DNA of 64,000 bases from an uncultured Eubacterium sp. (lineage in GTDB: Bacteria > Bacillota > Clostridia > Lachnospirales > Lachnospiraceae), in contig CAKRGF010000011.1 in assembly GCA_934322085.1 (NCBI GenBank), positions 1 through 64,000 on the forward strand, in the 5' to 3' direction. Made by a program: the position numbers and the translations under genes. The notes beneath the pieces were generated by a model, which worked only from the letters and a program-made list of their open reading frames with translations, had not been told where the DNA came from and searched no databases. The first letter of the stretch is position 1. The number at the start of each line of letters is the position of its first letter. Below, piece after piece: positions 52,455 through 61,463 of the stretch.

Positions 52455-53591
52455 ATGATGCTGGGAAACAATATTCGAATTGCCAGAAAACGAATGGGAT
52501 TGACACAGGAGGAACTGGCAATGCAGATTGGTGTGACTGCCCAGGCGGTAAGTCGATGGGAATCAGAGGCAGGACTGCCGGATACATCGCTTATTGTGCC
52601 GTTAGTACAAGCACTGCAAATTTCTACGGATACTTTATTTGGGATGGACCAAATAAAGCAGGAAGATGCCATGTATATGGAGATTAAACGGGAGTATGAG
52701 AAGATTGAAAGCAATGAAAAAACATCTGCGGATGCAGCGAAAAAAGAATGCGAATATATCGTTGGGCGTCTTGAGGTAAATCCTTCGGATTTTGTTCTGG
52801 CAACCTGCATGGTTGAGCGCGTGGCCAATTTAAGCCGTTATGTAGATGAAAAAGGATCTTTTAAGGGGCAGGAATTCATTTGGGACAAATACCGCAAGAA
52901 GGCGATTCAGTGTGCAACGCAGGTGATTCGGTTTTGTCAGAAAACAGAATGGGTGGAACGTGCACATTATGCGGTCGCGTGGGTGTATATTCATGACAGG
53001 GATTATGTCAGTGCCAAAGACCACGTCAGAGCACTTCCGAGTGTAAAATCCAATCGTATGCAGGAAAGTATTATGGCGCAAATTGCTGATTTTGAGGGTG
53101 GTGTGGATGAGATGAAGAAAGTTGTCTGCGAAAATCTTCAAAATTTTGTAAGAGCAATAAATAAAGAAAATCTTTATGCTATGGAATCACTTGCGTGGGA
53201 AGTGCCTGCGGATGAGGCAGTTGCGTATGGCAGGTGGAGTATTGATACTATGGAAGCATTTAGCAGGAAAAAGGAACTTTTGCCGTATTGCCGTGGATTT
53301 TTCCGTGACATTTATATGCATATGATTCACGCTGATTTGCGTGGAGAAAATTATGAGCGGGCAGCTCTTCATTGGAATGAATTAAAAGAAGGTATGCAGA
53401 AGCATTATGATTACTATCAGGTGGTGCTTGGCGATGAGGGTGAAGAGGTCAAATTTCCAAAACGCCAGCTAGGGAATATGCGTGCTTATACAAAAAAATA
53501 TATGGAAGAAAAACAGAAGGACATTTTACAGAGATTAACAAACTGGGAAGGAGAAGAAAAAATAAAAAAATTCCGCCAATATTTAGATTAA
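52455..53591 (+). CDS. XRE regulator with helical-repeat C-terminus
   Basis: 378 residues from ATG 52455 with AGGAGG 8 bp upstream. Residues 3-62 form a helix-turn-helix domain (LGNNIRIARKRMGLTQEELA, VTAQAVSRWESEAGLPD, ISTDTLFG). The rest is a TPR-like helical array (about 90-370). This build is common in Clostridia, where the C-terminal array often senses a peptide or protein. The gene stands alone and the target is unknown. Confidence 0.85.
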   Translation: MMLGNNIRIARKRMGLTQEELAMQIGVTAQAVSRWESEAGLPDTSLIVPLVQALQISTDTLFGMDQIKQEDAMYMEIKREYEKIESNEKTSADAAKKECEYIVGRLEVNPSDFVLATCMVERVANLSRYVDEKGSFKGQEFIWDKYRKKAIQCATQVIRFCQKTEWVERAHYAVAWVYIHDRDYVSAKDHVRALPSVKSNRMQESIMAQIADFEGGVDEMKKVVCENLQNFVRAINKENLYAMESLAWEVPADEAVAYGRWSIDTMEAFSRKKELLPYCRGFFRDIYMHMIHADLRGENYERAALHWNELKEGMQKHYDYYQVVLGDEGEEVKFPKRQLGNMRAYTKKYMEEKQKDILQRLTNWEGEEKIKKFRQYLD

Positions 53592-53707
53592 ATTCGAATC
53601 TCCCCTTGTAATTCTTGTAGAATTTAGTATAATATACACTATAAAACGAAATGAATTTACATATTTTTGTGCAAATTCAACAAAAGAAATAAAGGGGGAC
53701 TTAATCT

Positions 53708-54856
53708 ATGGCAAACAGATTTGTATTGAATGAGACATCGTATCATGGTGCAGGAGCAATTGCGGAAATTGCGACGGAGACGAGAAGCCGAGGCTTCAAG
53801 AAAGCATTTGTATGTTCAGACCCGGATTTGGTAAAATTCGGTGTAACGCAGAAGGTACTTGATGTACTGGATAAAAATGGTATGGCGTATGAGTTATATT
53901 CAAATATTAAACCAAATCCAACCATTGAGAATGTACAGACTGGTGTGCAGGCATTCAAGGATGCAAAAACGGATTATTTGATTGCGATAGGCGGTGGTTC
54001 TTCGATGGACACAGCAAAAGCAATTGGTATAATTATTAATAACCCGGAGCATGAAGATGTGATAAGTCTTGAGGGTGCAGTAGATACAAAGAATAAGAGC
54101 GTGCCGATTTTCGCAGTGCCGACGACAGCAGGAACGGCTGCCGAGGTTACGATTAACTATGTAATTACCGATGCGGCGAAAAATCGTAAGATGGTTTGTG
54201 TAGACCCACATGATATTCCGGTTGTTGCATTTATTGATCCGGATATGATGTCATCTATGCCAAAGGGTTTGACAGCTGCAACAGGAATGGATGCACTGAC
54301 ACATGCAATTGAAGGATATATTACGGCAGGAGCATGGGAATTGTCCGATATGTTCCATTTGAAAGCAATCGAAATCATTTCACGTTCTTTACGTGGTGCG
54401 GTGGAAAATACACCGAAAGGAAGAGAAGGAATGGCACTTGGACAGTATGTTGCCGGCATGGGATTTTCTAATGTTGGACTTGGTATTGTTCATTCGATGG
54501 CACATCCTCTTGGTGCTTTATATGATACACCACACGGAATTGCCAATGCAATTATTCTGCCTACCGTTATGGAATATAATGCAGAAGCAACCGGTGAAAA
54601 ATATCGTGATATTGCAAAAGCAATGGGCGTTGAAGGCACGGAAAACATGTCACAGGAAGAATATCGCAAAGCGGCAGTTGATGCTGTAAGAAAACTTTCA
54701 CAGGATGTTGGAATTCCAGCAGATTTGAAAGAAATTGTGAAAAAAGAAGATATTCCGTTCCTCGCACAATCGGCTTATGATGATGCGTGCCGTCCGGGAA
54801 ATCCGAAAGAAACAAGTGTAGAAGATATTACAAAATTGTATGAAAGTCTTCTGTAA
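53708..54856 (+). CDS. Iron-containing alcohol dehydrogenase
   Basis: 382 residues of the group III dehydrogenases. NAD-binding GGGSSMDTAKAIG and the metal-binding histidines in MDALTHAIEGY and HSMAHPLGALYDTPHG are intact. The overall pattern resembles lactaldehyde reductase (FucO) and 1,3-propanediol or butanol dehydrogenases. It reduces an aldehyde to an alcohol in fermentation. AAAGGGGG precedes the ATG, and a terminator follows. Confidence 0.94.
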   Translation: MANRFVLNETSYHGAGAIAEIATETRSRGFKKAFVCSDPDLVKFGVTQKVLDVLDKNGMAYELYSNIKPNPTIENVQTGVQAFKDAKTDYLIAIGGGSSMDTAKAIGIIINNPEHEDVISLEGAVDTKNKSVPIFAVPTTAGTAAEVTINYVITDAAKNRKMVCVDPHDIPVVAFIDPDMMSSMPKGLTAATGMDALTHAIEGYITAGAWELSDMFHLKAIEIISRSLRGAVENTPKGREGMALGQYVAGMGFSNVGLGIVHSMAHPLGALYDTPHGIANAIILPTVMEYNAEATGEKYRDIAKAMGVEGTENMSQEEYRKAAVDAVRKLSQDVGIPADLKEIVKKEDIPFLAQSAYDDACRPGNPKETSVEDITKLYESLL

Positions 54857-54866
54857 AATGGAGTAA

Positions 54867-54904
54867 TAAAAAAACTGCCGTCCATATGGATGGCAGTTTT
54901 TTGT
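54867..54904. terminator. Bidirectional terminator
   Basis: The stem ACTGCCGTCCA with TGGATGGCAGT is flanked by an A-run on the left and a T-run on the right, between the convergent dehydrogenase and symporter genes. Confidence 0.88.
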
Positions 54905-54909
54905 TTTCG

Positions 54910-56331
54910 TTATTTAATTTTACCTTCTTTATGACGTTTGAAGAAATCTCTTGTTTCTTTTGCTACGACACCACTTAGGGCAAAAATAGCAATCATGTTT
55001 GGAATTGCCATCAAACCGTTAAAGATATCGGCAATTGTCCACACGGCACTGACTGTCATATATGGACCGATAAATACGGCAAGAATGTAAATCCAGCGGA
55101 AAATTTTTACGTGTTTCATATTGCCGCCGCTCAAATACTCTAAACATCGCTCACTGTAATAATCCCAGCCAAGAATTGTCGTAAAGGCAAAGAATACAAG
55201 GCAGAGCATTAAGATAAATGCGGAAAATTCAGGAGGGAACGGAAGTCCTTTCTGAAAAGCATAGGTCGTAACGCCGACACCCTCAAGTCCTTTTACCTGC
55301 CATGCACCGGTTAATACAATGGATAAGCCGGTAAGTGTACAAATAACAATGGTATCAATAAAGGTTCCTGTCATGCTTACAAGACCCTGACGGACAGGTT
55401 CTTTTGTCTGTGCGGCAGCTGCGGCAATTGGTGCACTACCAAGACCGGCTTCATTTGAGAAGATACCACGTGCAACACCTTTTTGCATAGCGACAAACAT
55501 ACTTCCGACGACACCACCGGTAATTGCTCTTGGCGAGAAAGCCGCTTCTACAATTACAGCAATGGCACTTGGCACAGCAGTGATATTGGTAATAATTAAA
55601 ATGCCTGCAAACAGGAAATAAATAATTGCCATAAATGGCACGATAACCTGGCTAACACTAGCAATTCGCTTGATTCCACCAATCAAAACGGAAGCAACGC
55701 AAAACGCCAAAACCAAGGATGAAATCACAACGGACCATGAATACTCGCCTAAGAATGGCAGATTTACGCAGTGTGCATTGGCTGAATCAAAAAAGCCGTG
55801 AACGGCACTGGAAATACCATTTACCTGACTGAAAGTTCCAATTCCGAAAAGTCCCACACATACGCCAAAGAAAGCAAATATTTTAGCAAGCCATTTCCAT
55901 TTTTTCCCCATACCTTGTTCTATGTAATAAAATGGACCGCCAAGGCTGTGACCGTCTTTTGCGACAACACGATATTTTACAGCGAGGAGACCTTCGGCAA
56001 ATTTGGTTGCCATGCCGAAAAAGGCAGCGACAATCATCCAAAAAAGAGCACCCGGGCCACCTGCGCCAACAGCAGTTGCAACACCGACGATATTACCGGT
56101 TCCAATCGTCGCGCTTAGAGCCGTACAAAGGGCAGAAAAACTTGAAATTTCTCCCTCGCCGCCTTCTTCGTTTTTTACCATCCATTTTAAGGCAAGCGGT
56201 AGTTTTCGAAACTGCATTACGCCAAGACGCACAGTTAATAAAATACCGCCGGCAAGAATTAGTACCATAAGGGGAATGCCCCAGACAAAATTGTCAATAT
56301 TAACTAGAATATCATTGATTGTTTTCCACAT
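54910..56331 (-). CDS. Sodium:alanine/glycine symporter (AGCS family)
   Basis: 473 residues with about ten membrane helices. Family signatures are present: FSALCTALSATIGTGNIVGVATAV near residue 65, GGPFYYIEQGMGKKWKW, and RGIFSNEAGLGSAPIAAAAAQ. It couples uptake of alanine or glycine to sodium entry. It starts at ATG 56331 on the minus strand. No linked metabolic gene. Confidence 0.96.
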   Translation of the reverse strand: MWKTINDILVNIDNFVWGIPLMVLILAGGILLTVRLGVMQFRKLPLALKWMVKNEEGGEGEISSFSALCTALSATIGTGNIVGVATAVGAGGPGALFWMIVAAFFGMATKFAEGLLAVKYRVVAKDGHSLGGPFYYIEQGMGKKWKWLAKIFAFFGVCVGLFGIGTFSQVNGISSAVHGFFDSANAHCVNLPFLGEYSWSVVISSLVLAFCVASVLIGGIKRIASVSQVIVPFMAIIYFLFAGILIITNITAVPSAIAVIVEAAFSPRAITGGVVGSMFVAMQKGVARGIFSNEAGLGSAPIAAAAAQTKEPVRQGLVSMTGTFIDTIVICTLTGLSIVLTGAWQVKGLEGVGVTTYAFQKGLPFPPEFSAFILMLCLVFFAFTTILGWDYYSERCLEYLSGGNMKHVKIFRWIYILAVFIGPYMTVSAVWTIADIFNGLMAIPNMIAIFALSGVVAKETRDFFKRHKEGKIK

Positions 56332-56481
56332 TCGTTTTATCCTTCCTCTTTTTGTTAAAATAGCATTACTTTTATACTATATCGTATCTTTTAGGTTTTA
56401 GTCAAGCATGATACCGGATTCGTTTTGGTAATTTCGCAAAAGTTATGTTAAAATGGAGGGCAGAGGAGAGGAGGTGCACAC

Positions 56482-57426
56482 ATGACAAACAGTTATCGTT
56501 TTTTTCAAAATAAGGAGTGTGAATATTTTCCCTGCCATAAGGTGGAAAACGAGGAGAATTTTAATTGTTTGTTCTGCTATTGCCCGTTGTATCGTGAAAA
56601 AAAGTGCATTGGAAATCCGGTTTATTTTTTGAATGCGAAGGGACAGAAAATGAAAGACTGCAGTCAGTGTGAGGTGATACATCGCCCGGAAGCTTATGAC
56701 AAGGTAATGCAGCAATTACAGAGACAGGATGAAATGATTTCTCTTAATATTGGAAACCTCCGGGAAGATATCTGGGAGCGCATGGCACAGATTGCTTCAT
56801 GGGAGCAGATGGATAAGAGAACACACAGACAGCATAAAGGAATGGCAGTCAGCAGCATCGGAGAAATTTTGGAAAGAAATAAATATTTGTACCGTGTTTC
56901 TATTCTTTTACAGCCGTTTTCGGGGCAATGTGTAAAAGATGGCTATTTTTCTTTTGGAAATGATAAGATGCAGTGTCAGGTGCTGTCACGCATTGACAGG
57001 AGACAGGTTGAAACCGGTTATTTGTATGCATTTCATGCACCGGAATATGAAGTAGAAGAAAGTAAGGCACTTTTGACACAGTATTACTGGGAGATTTTTC
57101 AAATCGCTTGTTTGGATGTGGTAAGAGAGTGGCTGCGGGAGTATTTACAGCGGAAGCACAGCGTGTATGAAAAACGGTTTTGCAGCCCTGCTTTTGGCGC
57201 AGGTTTTTATGGGATGGAGTTATCTGCATCAGAGAAAATGCTGCAATTAATGGATGCTGAAAAAATTGGAATTTCATGGGATGGTGGAAAAATGAAACCA
57301 CAAATGAGTGTGGCAGGTGTGTACCTGATTAGCAGAAAAGATATTTTGTCAGACTGCAGGGATTGTGCAAACTGTATCGGGCGGCAGACAGGCTGTGCGT
57401 TTTGCTGTAACAATCCGAAAAAATGA
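56482..57426 (+). CDS. Cys-rich small domain fused to a B12-methionine-synthase activation-like domain
   Basis: 314 residues, AGGAGG upstream. Residues 1-75 are the cysteine-rich small domain (NKECEYFPCHK, NCLFCYCPLY, DCSQCEVIHRP). Residues about 85-290 resemble the activation domain of B12-dependent methionine synthase (YAFHAPEYEVEES, YYWEIFQIACLDVVREWLRE, RFCSPAFGAGFYGMELS, KPQMSVAGVYLISRKD). A second cysteine cluster (CRDCANCIGRQTGCAFC) closes the protein. It may reactivate or handle a corrinoid enzyme. That is inference. Confidence 0.75.
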   Translation: MTNSYRFFQNKECEYFPCHKVENEENFNCLFCYCPLYREKKCIGNPVYFLNAKGQKMKDCSQCEVIHRPEAYDKVMQQLQRQDEMISLNIGNLREDIWERMAQIASWEQMDKRTHRQHKGMAVSSIGEILERNKYLYRVSILLQPFSGQCVKDGYFSFGNDKMQCQVLSRIDRRQVETGYLYAFHAPEYEVEESKALLTQYYWEIFQIACLDVVREWLREYLQRKHSVYEKRFCSPAFGAGFYGMELSASEKMLQLMDAEKIGISWDGGKMKPQMSVAGVYLISRKDILSDCRDCANCIGRQTGCAFCCNNPKK

Positions 57427-57522
57427 GTTGATACATGTGGTGAAAAATGATAGAATAAAAGATAGTTTTTATGGAGTTAAGAAGGGTGGTAAATTGCATA
57501 ACAAAGAAGAAGGACGATTGAT

Positions 57523-59346
57523 TTGAATATTTTATCACTGGAACATTTGACACATTCGTATACGGAAAGGAAACTTTTTGATGATGCCGATTTTTATCTT
57601 CATGAAGGGGATAAGGTAGGTGTAATCGGAATCAATGGAACTGGCAAGTCAACTTTGCTGAAAATTATGGCAGGGCTGGAGACTCCGGATGAAGGACAGG
57701 TTATACAGGCGTCGAATCTGATGATTCATTATCTGCCTCAGAATCCGGAATTTTCGGAAGAGGACACGGTTTTACAGAGTGTTCAGAATATGGTGCATCA
57801 CCATGCCAATGAAAATGAATTGATAGCGGCTAAGGCAATGCTTACAAGGCTTGGTATAACGGATTTTGAACAGAAGACAAGAGAACTTTCCGGTGGTCAG
57901 AGAAAACGTCTTGCTCTTGTTTCCGTGTTGATTACGCCATGTGATGTGCTCATATTGGATGAGCCGACAAACCATTTGGACAGTGAGATGGCGGATTGGC
58001 TGGAAAGTAAGCTGCAAGCGTTCCGAGGGGCGTTGGTTATGGTGACGCATGACAGGTATTTTCTGGATTCCGTGACAAATAAAATCATAGAGCTTGACAA
58101 AGGGAAAATATACAGTTACGACGAAAAATATTCGGGGTTTCTGCAGCGAAAGGCAGAGCGAGAAGAAAGTGTGCGTGCCAGTGAGAGAAAACGTCAGAGT
58201 ATTTTGCGCAAGGAGATTGCGTGGATTTCGCGTGGTGCCAGAGCTCGTTCGACGAAACAGAGGGCACATATCCAGCGGTATGAAACACTGAAAAATCAAA
58301 AGGCACCGGAAGTCGATGAAAAACTTCAGTTAAGCAGTATTTCATCCCGTATGGGAAAAACGACAATCGAAATTGAAAATGTATCAAAAGCCTATGGTGA
58401 GAATACATTGATATGTGATTTTTCTTATATTTTTCTCAAACATGACCGGATTGGTTTTGTTGGGAAAAACGGCTGTGGCAAGACGACATTAATGAAAATG
58501 ATTGCCGGTCGGATTGAGCCAGATGCCGGCAGCATTAAAGTTGGACAGACGATTCGAATTGGTTATTATACGCAGGAGATTGAAAAGGAAGAATCCGCAG
58601 GAATTGCATATATGGATGCGGATGAAAAGGTGATTGATTATATTAAAAACACGGCAGAATTTGTGCGCACCAGTGATGGGCTGGTCTCGGCATCTGCCAT
58701 GCTGGAGCGTTTTTTGTTCCCACCTTCGCAGCAGTATAGTGCCATTGGTAAATTATCCGGCGGTGAAAAACGAAGGTTAAATCTTCTCCGCGTGCTGATG
58801 GAAGCGCCAAACGTCCTTATTCTTGACGAGCCGACAAATGATTTGGATATCGAAACGATGACAATTTTAGAGGATTATTTGGATGACTTTGACGGAATTG
58901 TTATCACAGTTTCACATGACCGGTATTTTTTGGACCGTATTGCAACCCGCATTTTTGCTTTTGAAGAGAATGGTGTGATTCGCCAGTACGAAGGCGGTTA
59001 CACGGATTATGTGAAAAAGCGTCCGGCGAGTACGGAAAATTCTTTCGACGGAAAAACTAAGAGCCATACCGGGAACAAAGAGGCGCGGATGGCGTATAAA
59101 AACCGTGAAAAGAAACTTAAATTTTCTTATCAGGAACAGCGTGAATATGAAACAATTGAAGAGGATATTTCTGCATTAGAGACGACCATTGAAACACTCG
59201 ATCAAGAAATGGCGGAGAATGGGACAGACTATGTCAAACTTCGTGAGTTATCTGAGGAAAAAGATGAAGCAGAGGAGCAGTTGATGGAGAAAATGGAACG
59301 CTGGGAGTATTTGGAGGAACTGGCGGAAAAGATAGCAAATCAGTAG
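57523..59346 (+). CDS. ABC-F family ATPase (ribosome-associated)
   Basis: 607 residues from a TTG start. Two ATPase cassettes without membrane parts: Walker A GINGTGKST and GKNGCGKTT, signatures LSGGQRKRL and LSGGEKRRLN, both Walker B with LILDEPTN. The linker between them is charged, and a C-terminal coiled coil ends the protein (about 520-607). ABC-F proteins act on the ribosomal E site. The build is nearest to Uup/EttA-like housekeeping members. A resistance role is not indicated. Confidence 0.93.
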   Translation: MNILSLEHLTHSYTERKLFDDADFYLHEGDKVGVIGINGTGKSTLLKIMAGLETPDEGQVIQASNLMIHYLPQNPEFSEEDTVLQSVQNMVHHHANENELIAAKAMLTRLGITDFEQKTRELSGGQRKRLALVSVLITPCDVLILDEPTNHLDSEMADWLESKLQAFRGALVMVTHDRYFLDSVTNKIIELDKGKIYSYDEKYSGFLQRKAEREESVRASERKRQSILRKEIAWISRGARARSTKQRAHIQRYETLKNQKAPEVDEKLQLSSISSRMGKTTIEIENVSKAYGENTLICDFSYIFLKHDRIGFVGKNGCGKTTLMKMIAGRIEPDAGSIKVGQTIRIGYYTQEIEKEESAGIAYMDADEKVIDYIKNTAEFVRTSDGLVSASAMLERFLFPPSQQYSAIGKLSGGEKRRLNLLRVLMEAPNVLILDEPTNDLDIETMTILEDYLDDFDGIVITVSHDRYFLDRIATRIFAFEENGVIRQYEGGYTDYVKKRPASTENSFDGKTKSHTGNKEARMAYKNREKKLKFSYQEQREYETIEEDISALETTIETLDQEMAENGTDYVKLRELSEEKDEAEEQLMEKMERWEYLEELAEKIANQ

Positions 59347-59396
59347 AAGGTAACATTTGCGGATAACATGGTTGAAATGAAAGGAAGAACTAAGAA

Positions 59397-59855
59397 ATGA
59401 ACGTATTTGTCGATGCAGATGCCTGTCCGGTAGTCGGTATTGTTGAAACTATTGCCGAAAAATATAAAGTTCCGGTTACACTACTTTGTGACGCAAATCA
59501 TGTACTGCAATCCGATTACAGTGAGGTGATCGTGGTTGGTGCCGGTGCGGATGCCGTGGATTATAAATTGATTAGTTTGTGTCATAAGGGAGATATTGTT
59601 GTCTCTCAGGATTATGGTGTGGCGGCGATGGCGCTCGGCAAGAAAGCTTATGCGATTCATCAATCCGGCAAGTGGTATACGGATGCTAACATTGACCAGA
59701 TGTTGATGGAGCGGCACCTGAACAAAAAAGCAAGAAGAAGTTCCCATAAGAATCATGTAAAAGGTCCGAGAAAACGAACGGCTGAGGATGATGAGAGATT
59801 TGCCCAGTCATTTGAGAAAATGGTGAAGATGGCACTGGAATTGGATAAAAAATAA
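59397..59855 (+). CDS. YaiI/YqxD family protein (DUF188)
   Basis: 152 residues. The signature FVDADACPVVGIVE opens the protein, with DYKLISLCHKGDIVVSQDYGVAAMAL and RRSSHKNHVKGPRKRT further on. The fold is PIN-like and the family is widespread, but its biochemical function is not established. GGAAGAA precedes the ATG. It is 50 bp behind the ABC-F gene and probably in the same transcript. Confidence 0.93.
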   Translation: MNVFVDADACPVVGIVETIAEKYKVPVTLLCDANHVLQSDYSEVIVVGAGADAVDYKLISLCHKGDIVVSQDYGVAAMALGKKAYAIHQSGKWYTDANIDQMLMERHLNKKARRSSHKNHVKGPRKRTAEDDERFAQSFEKMVKMALELDKK

Positions 59856-59917
59856 GAGCAACCCCTTTCTCTTTCGTAGAATGAATCAGACTAAAAACAT
59901 TTAGGAGGATTACTCTT

Positions 59918-59926
59918 ATGCCATAG
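59918..59926 (+). other. Start-stop ORF (ATG CCA TAG) with a strong ribosome site
   Basis: TTAGGAGGATTACTCTT directly precedes ATG CCA TAG, 59 bp before the nitroreductase start. It may be the stub of a decayed gene or a regulatory start-stop element. Nothing else in the 130-bp gap is coding. Confidence 0.3.
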
Positions 59927-59984
59927 TATAACATGGGCGTAGTGATTTTGAAAGGACAAAATAATATTAATGGAGGATGATAAA

Positions 59985-60509
59985 ATGAACGAAACTTTAA
60001 AAGTATTAGAAACAAGAAGAAGCTGCAGAAACTTTGACAGAGAGAAAATGGTGCCGGAAGAAGATATTCAGGCAATTGTAAAGGCAGGAACCTATGCGGC
60101 AACGGGTATGGGAAGACAAAGCCCGATTATCATTGCGGTAACAAATCAGGAATTAAGAGACAAATTGTCTGCGGAAAATGCAAAGATTATGGGGACAGAC
60201 ACAGACCCATTTTACGGAGCACCTGTAATTTTGATCGTTCTGGCAGATAAATCGGTTCCAACATACATGTATGACGGCTCTCTTGTTATGGGAAATCTGA
60301 TGAATGCAGCAGAAAGTCTTGGAATTAACAGCATTTGGATTCACCGGGCAAAAGAAGAATTTGAGTCGGATTTTGGAAAGAAAATACTGGCAGACCTTGG
60401 CATCAAGGGAGACTACGAGGGCATCGGACACTGCGCAATTGGGTATGCACAAGCACCGGTGAACGCACCTGCTAAAAGAAAGGATGACTATGTCTATTTT
60501 GTGAGGTAG
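59985..60509 (+). CDS. Nitroreductase family flavoprotein
   Basis: 174 residues from ATG 59985 (AATGGAGG upstream). The FMN-binding start TRRSCRNFDREKM, AGTYAATGMGRQSPI and the C-terminal GHCAIGYAQ with Lys-rich end are typical. These enzymes reduce nitro groups, quinones or similar acceptors with NAD(P)H. The physiological acceptor is unknown. It is the last recognisable housekeeping-type gene before the AT-rich island. Confidence 0.92.
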   Translation: MNETLKVLETRRSCRNFDREKMVPEEDIQAIVKAGTYAATGMGRQSPIIIAVTNQELRDKLSAENAKIMGTDTDPFYGAPVILIVLADKSVPTYMYDGSLVMGNLMNAAESLGINSIWIHRAKEEFESDFGKKILADLGIKGDYEGIGHCAIGYAQAPVNAPAKRKDDYVYFVR

Positions 60510-60655
60510 AGGGAAAAAAGTGTGTTTCAGCTAATTTGTAATCGGAGCATACAATGATTCTGTTAAGGTATAAGGGAATTTAGAAAAGTAACAAGTGCAG
60601 CTTAAGCCTAAAATGCTTTGAGCGTGTTTGTGGTAAAAAACTTAGGAGAAAAAAT

Positions 60656-61117
60656 ATGGGAATTTCATTTAGACATTCAGCCGGATTTGGTAAAAGAATG
60701 GAGTATTATTTGATAGGTCAGATGCTTATGGAAGGATTAGACTGTTATGTTCCTCTTGTTGATGATCATGGAGTGGATTGTGTCATTAAGAAGGAAGACG
60801 GAACATTTATTGAGGTGCAGATTAAAGCTCGATCGTGCGAGGTCGCGGATGGAGATGCAGCTTTGTTTGCAGCAATAACACATGAATTAACAGAAAACTT
60901 TTATTTTGTATTTTATTCTGAAAGGCTAGAAATGATGTGGATCTTGTCTTCAGCAGAATTCTTGGCAGAATGCGTAACTAATAAGAATGGGAAAAATGCG
61001 GGGAAACATAGTATTTGGTTTAATGGCAACAGGAAGAATAAAGATGGGGAAAAGAAAGAGTACTGTAAATCGCAATTTGAAAAATATGTGAGTAAAGATT
61101 TTTCAAGATTTCACTAG
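60656..61117 (+). CDS. PD-(D/E)XK-like nuclease-fold protein
   Basis: 153 residues. The stretch HGVDCVIKKEDGTFIEVQIKAR fits the PD-(D/E)XK core (Asp, then E-x-Q-x-K), and the N-terminal GKRMEYYLIGQMLMEG helix fits the group related to intron-associated and Holliday-type nucleases. The C-terminus is basic. It stands at the start of an AT-rich stretch of unfamiliar genes, the usual place for accessory or defence genes. The exact role is not known. Confidence 0.6.
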   Translation: MGISFRHSAGFGKRMEYYLIGQMLMEGLDCYVPLVDDHGVDCVIKKEDGTFIEVQIKARSCEVADGDAALFAAITHELTENFYFVFYSERLEMMWILSSAEFLAECVTNKNGKNAGKHSIWFNGNRKNKDGEKKEYCKSQFEKYVSKDFSRFH

Positions 61118-61141
61118 GAGTGTTGATTATGGTGGGATTAA

Positions 61142-61449
61142 TGGATTTGTGATGATGTAGAGGAAGAATTAAAGCGGATGGAAGAGTTTGGAAAGGCGCA
61201 GGCGGAGGTTGAGCAGAAGATGTTTAGAAGAACCAGAGATACACATTAAAAATAAGAAAATGCTTTCAGAAAATGAACAACATATTGTGAATGGAAATAT
61301 TATGACAGAGAAGAAATGTAAAAATCAATTTAAGAGAATGGCTACAAGTGAGGTTGATTGTTATTTGGCAGATAAAGCAACTTATAAAGATTTTTGAAGT
61401 GTATCATCGGAAAGAAATTTTGCCAAACGAAGAGTCATTTTTGAAATAG
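61142..61449 (+). pseudogene. Broken small gene in the island
   Basis: Three pieces in different frames read as one degraded protein: WICDDVEEELKRMEEFG and on to QKMF (61142-61222), then EEPEIHIKNKKMLSENEQ and on to KATYKDF (to 61394), then EVYHRKEILPNEESFLK (to 61449). No single start joins them and each junction needs a frameshift. The parent family is unknown. Confidence 0.35.
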
Positions 61450-61463
61450 AGTGAGGTGTTAGT

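Noticed and set aside
52455..53591. Rgg-type quorum regulator
   Set aside because: The helix-turn-helix plus helical-repeat build is similar, but no short peptide gene is adjacent and the repeat region shows no clear Rgg signature.
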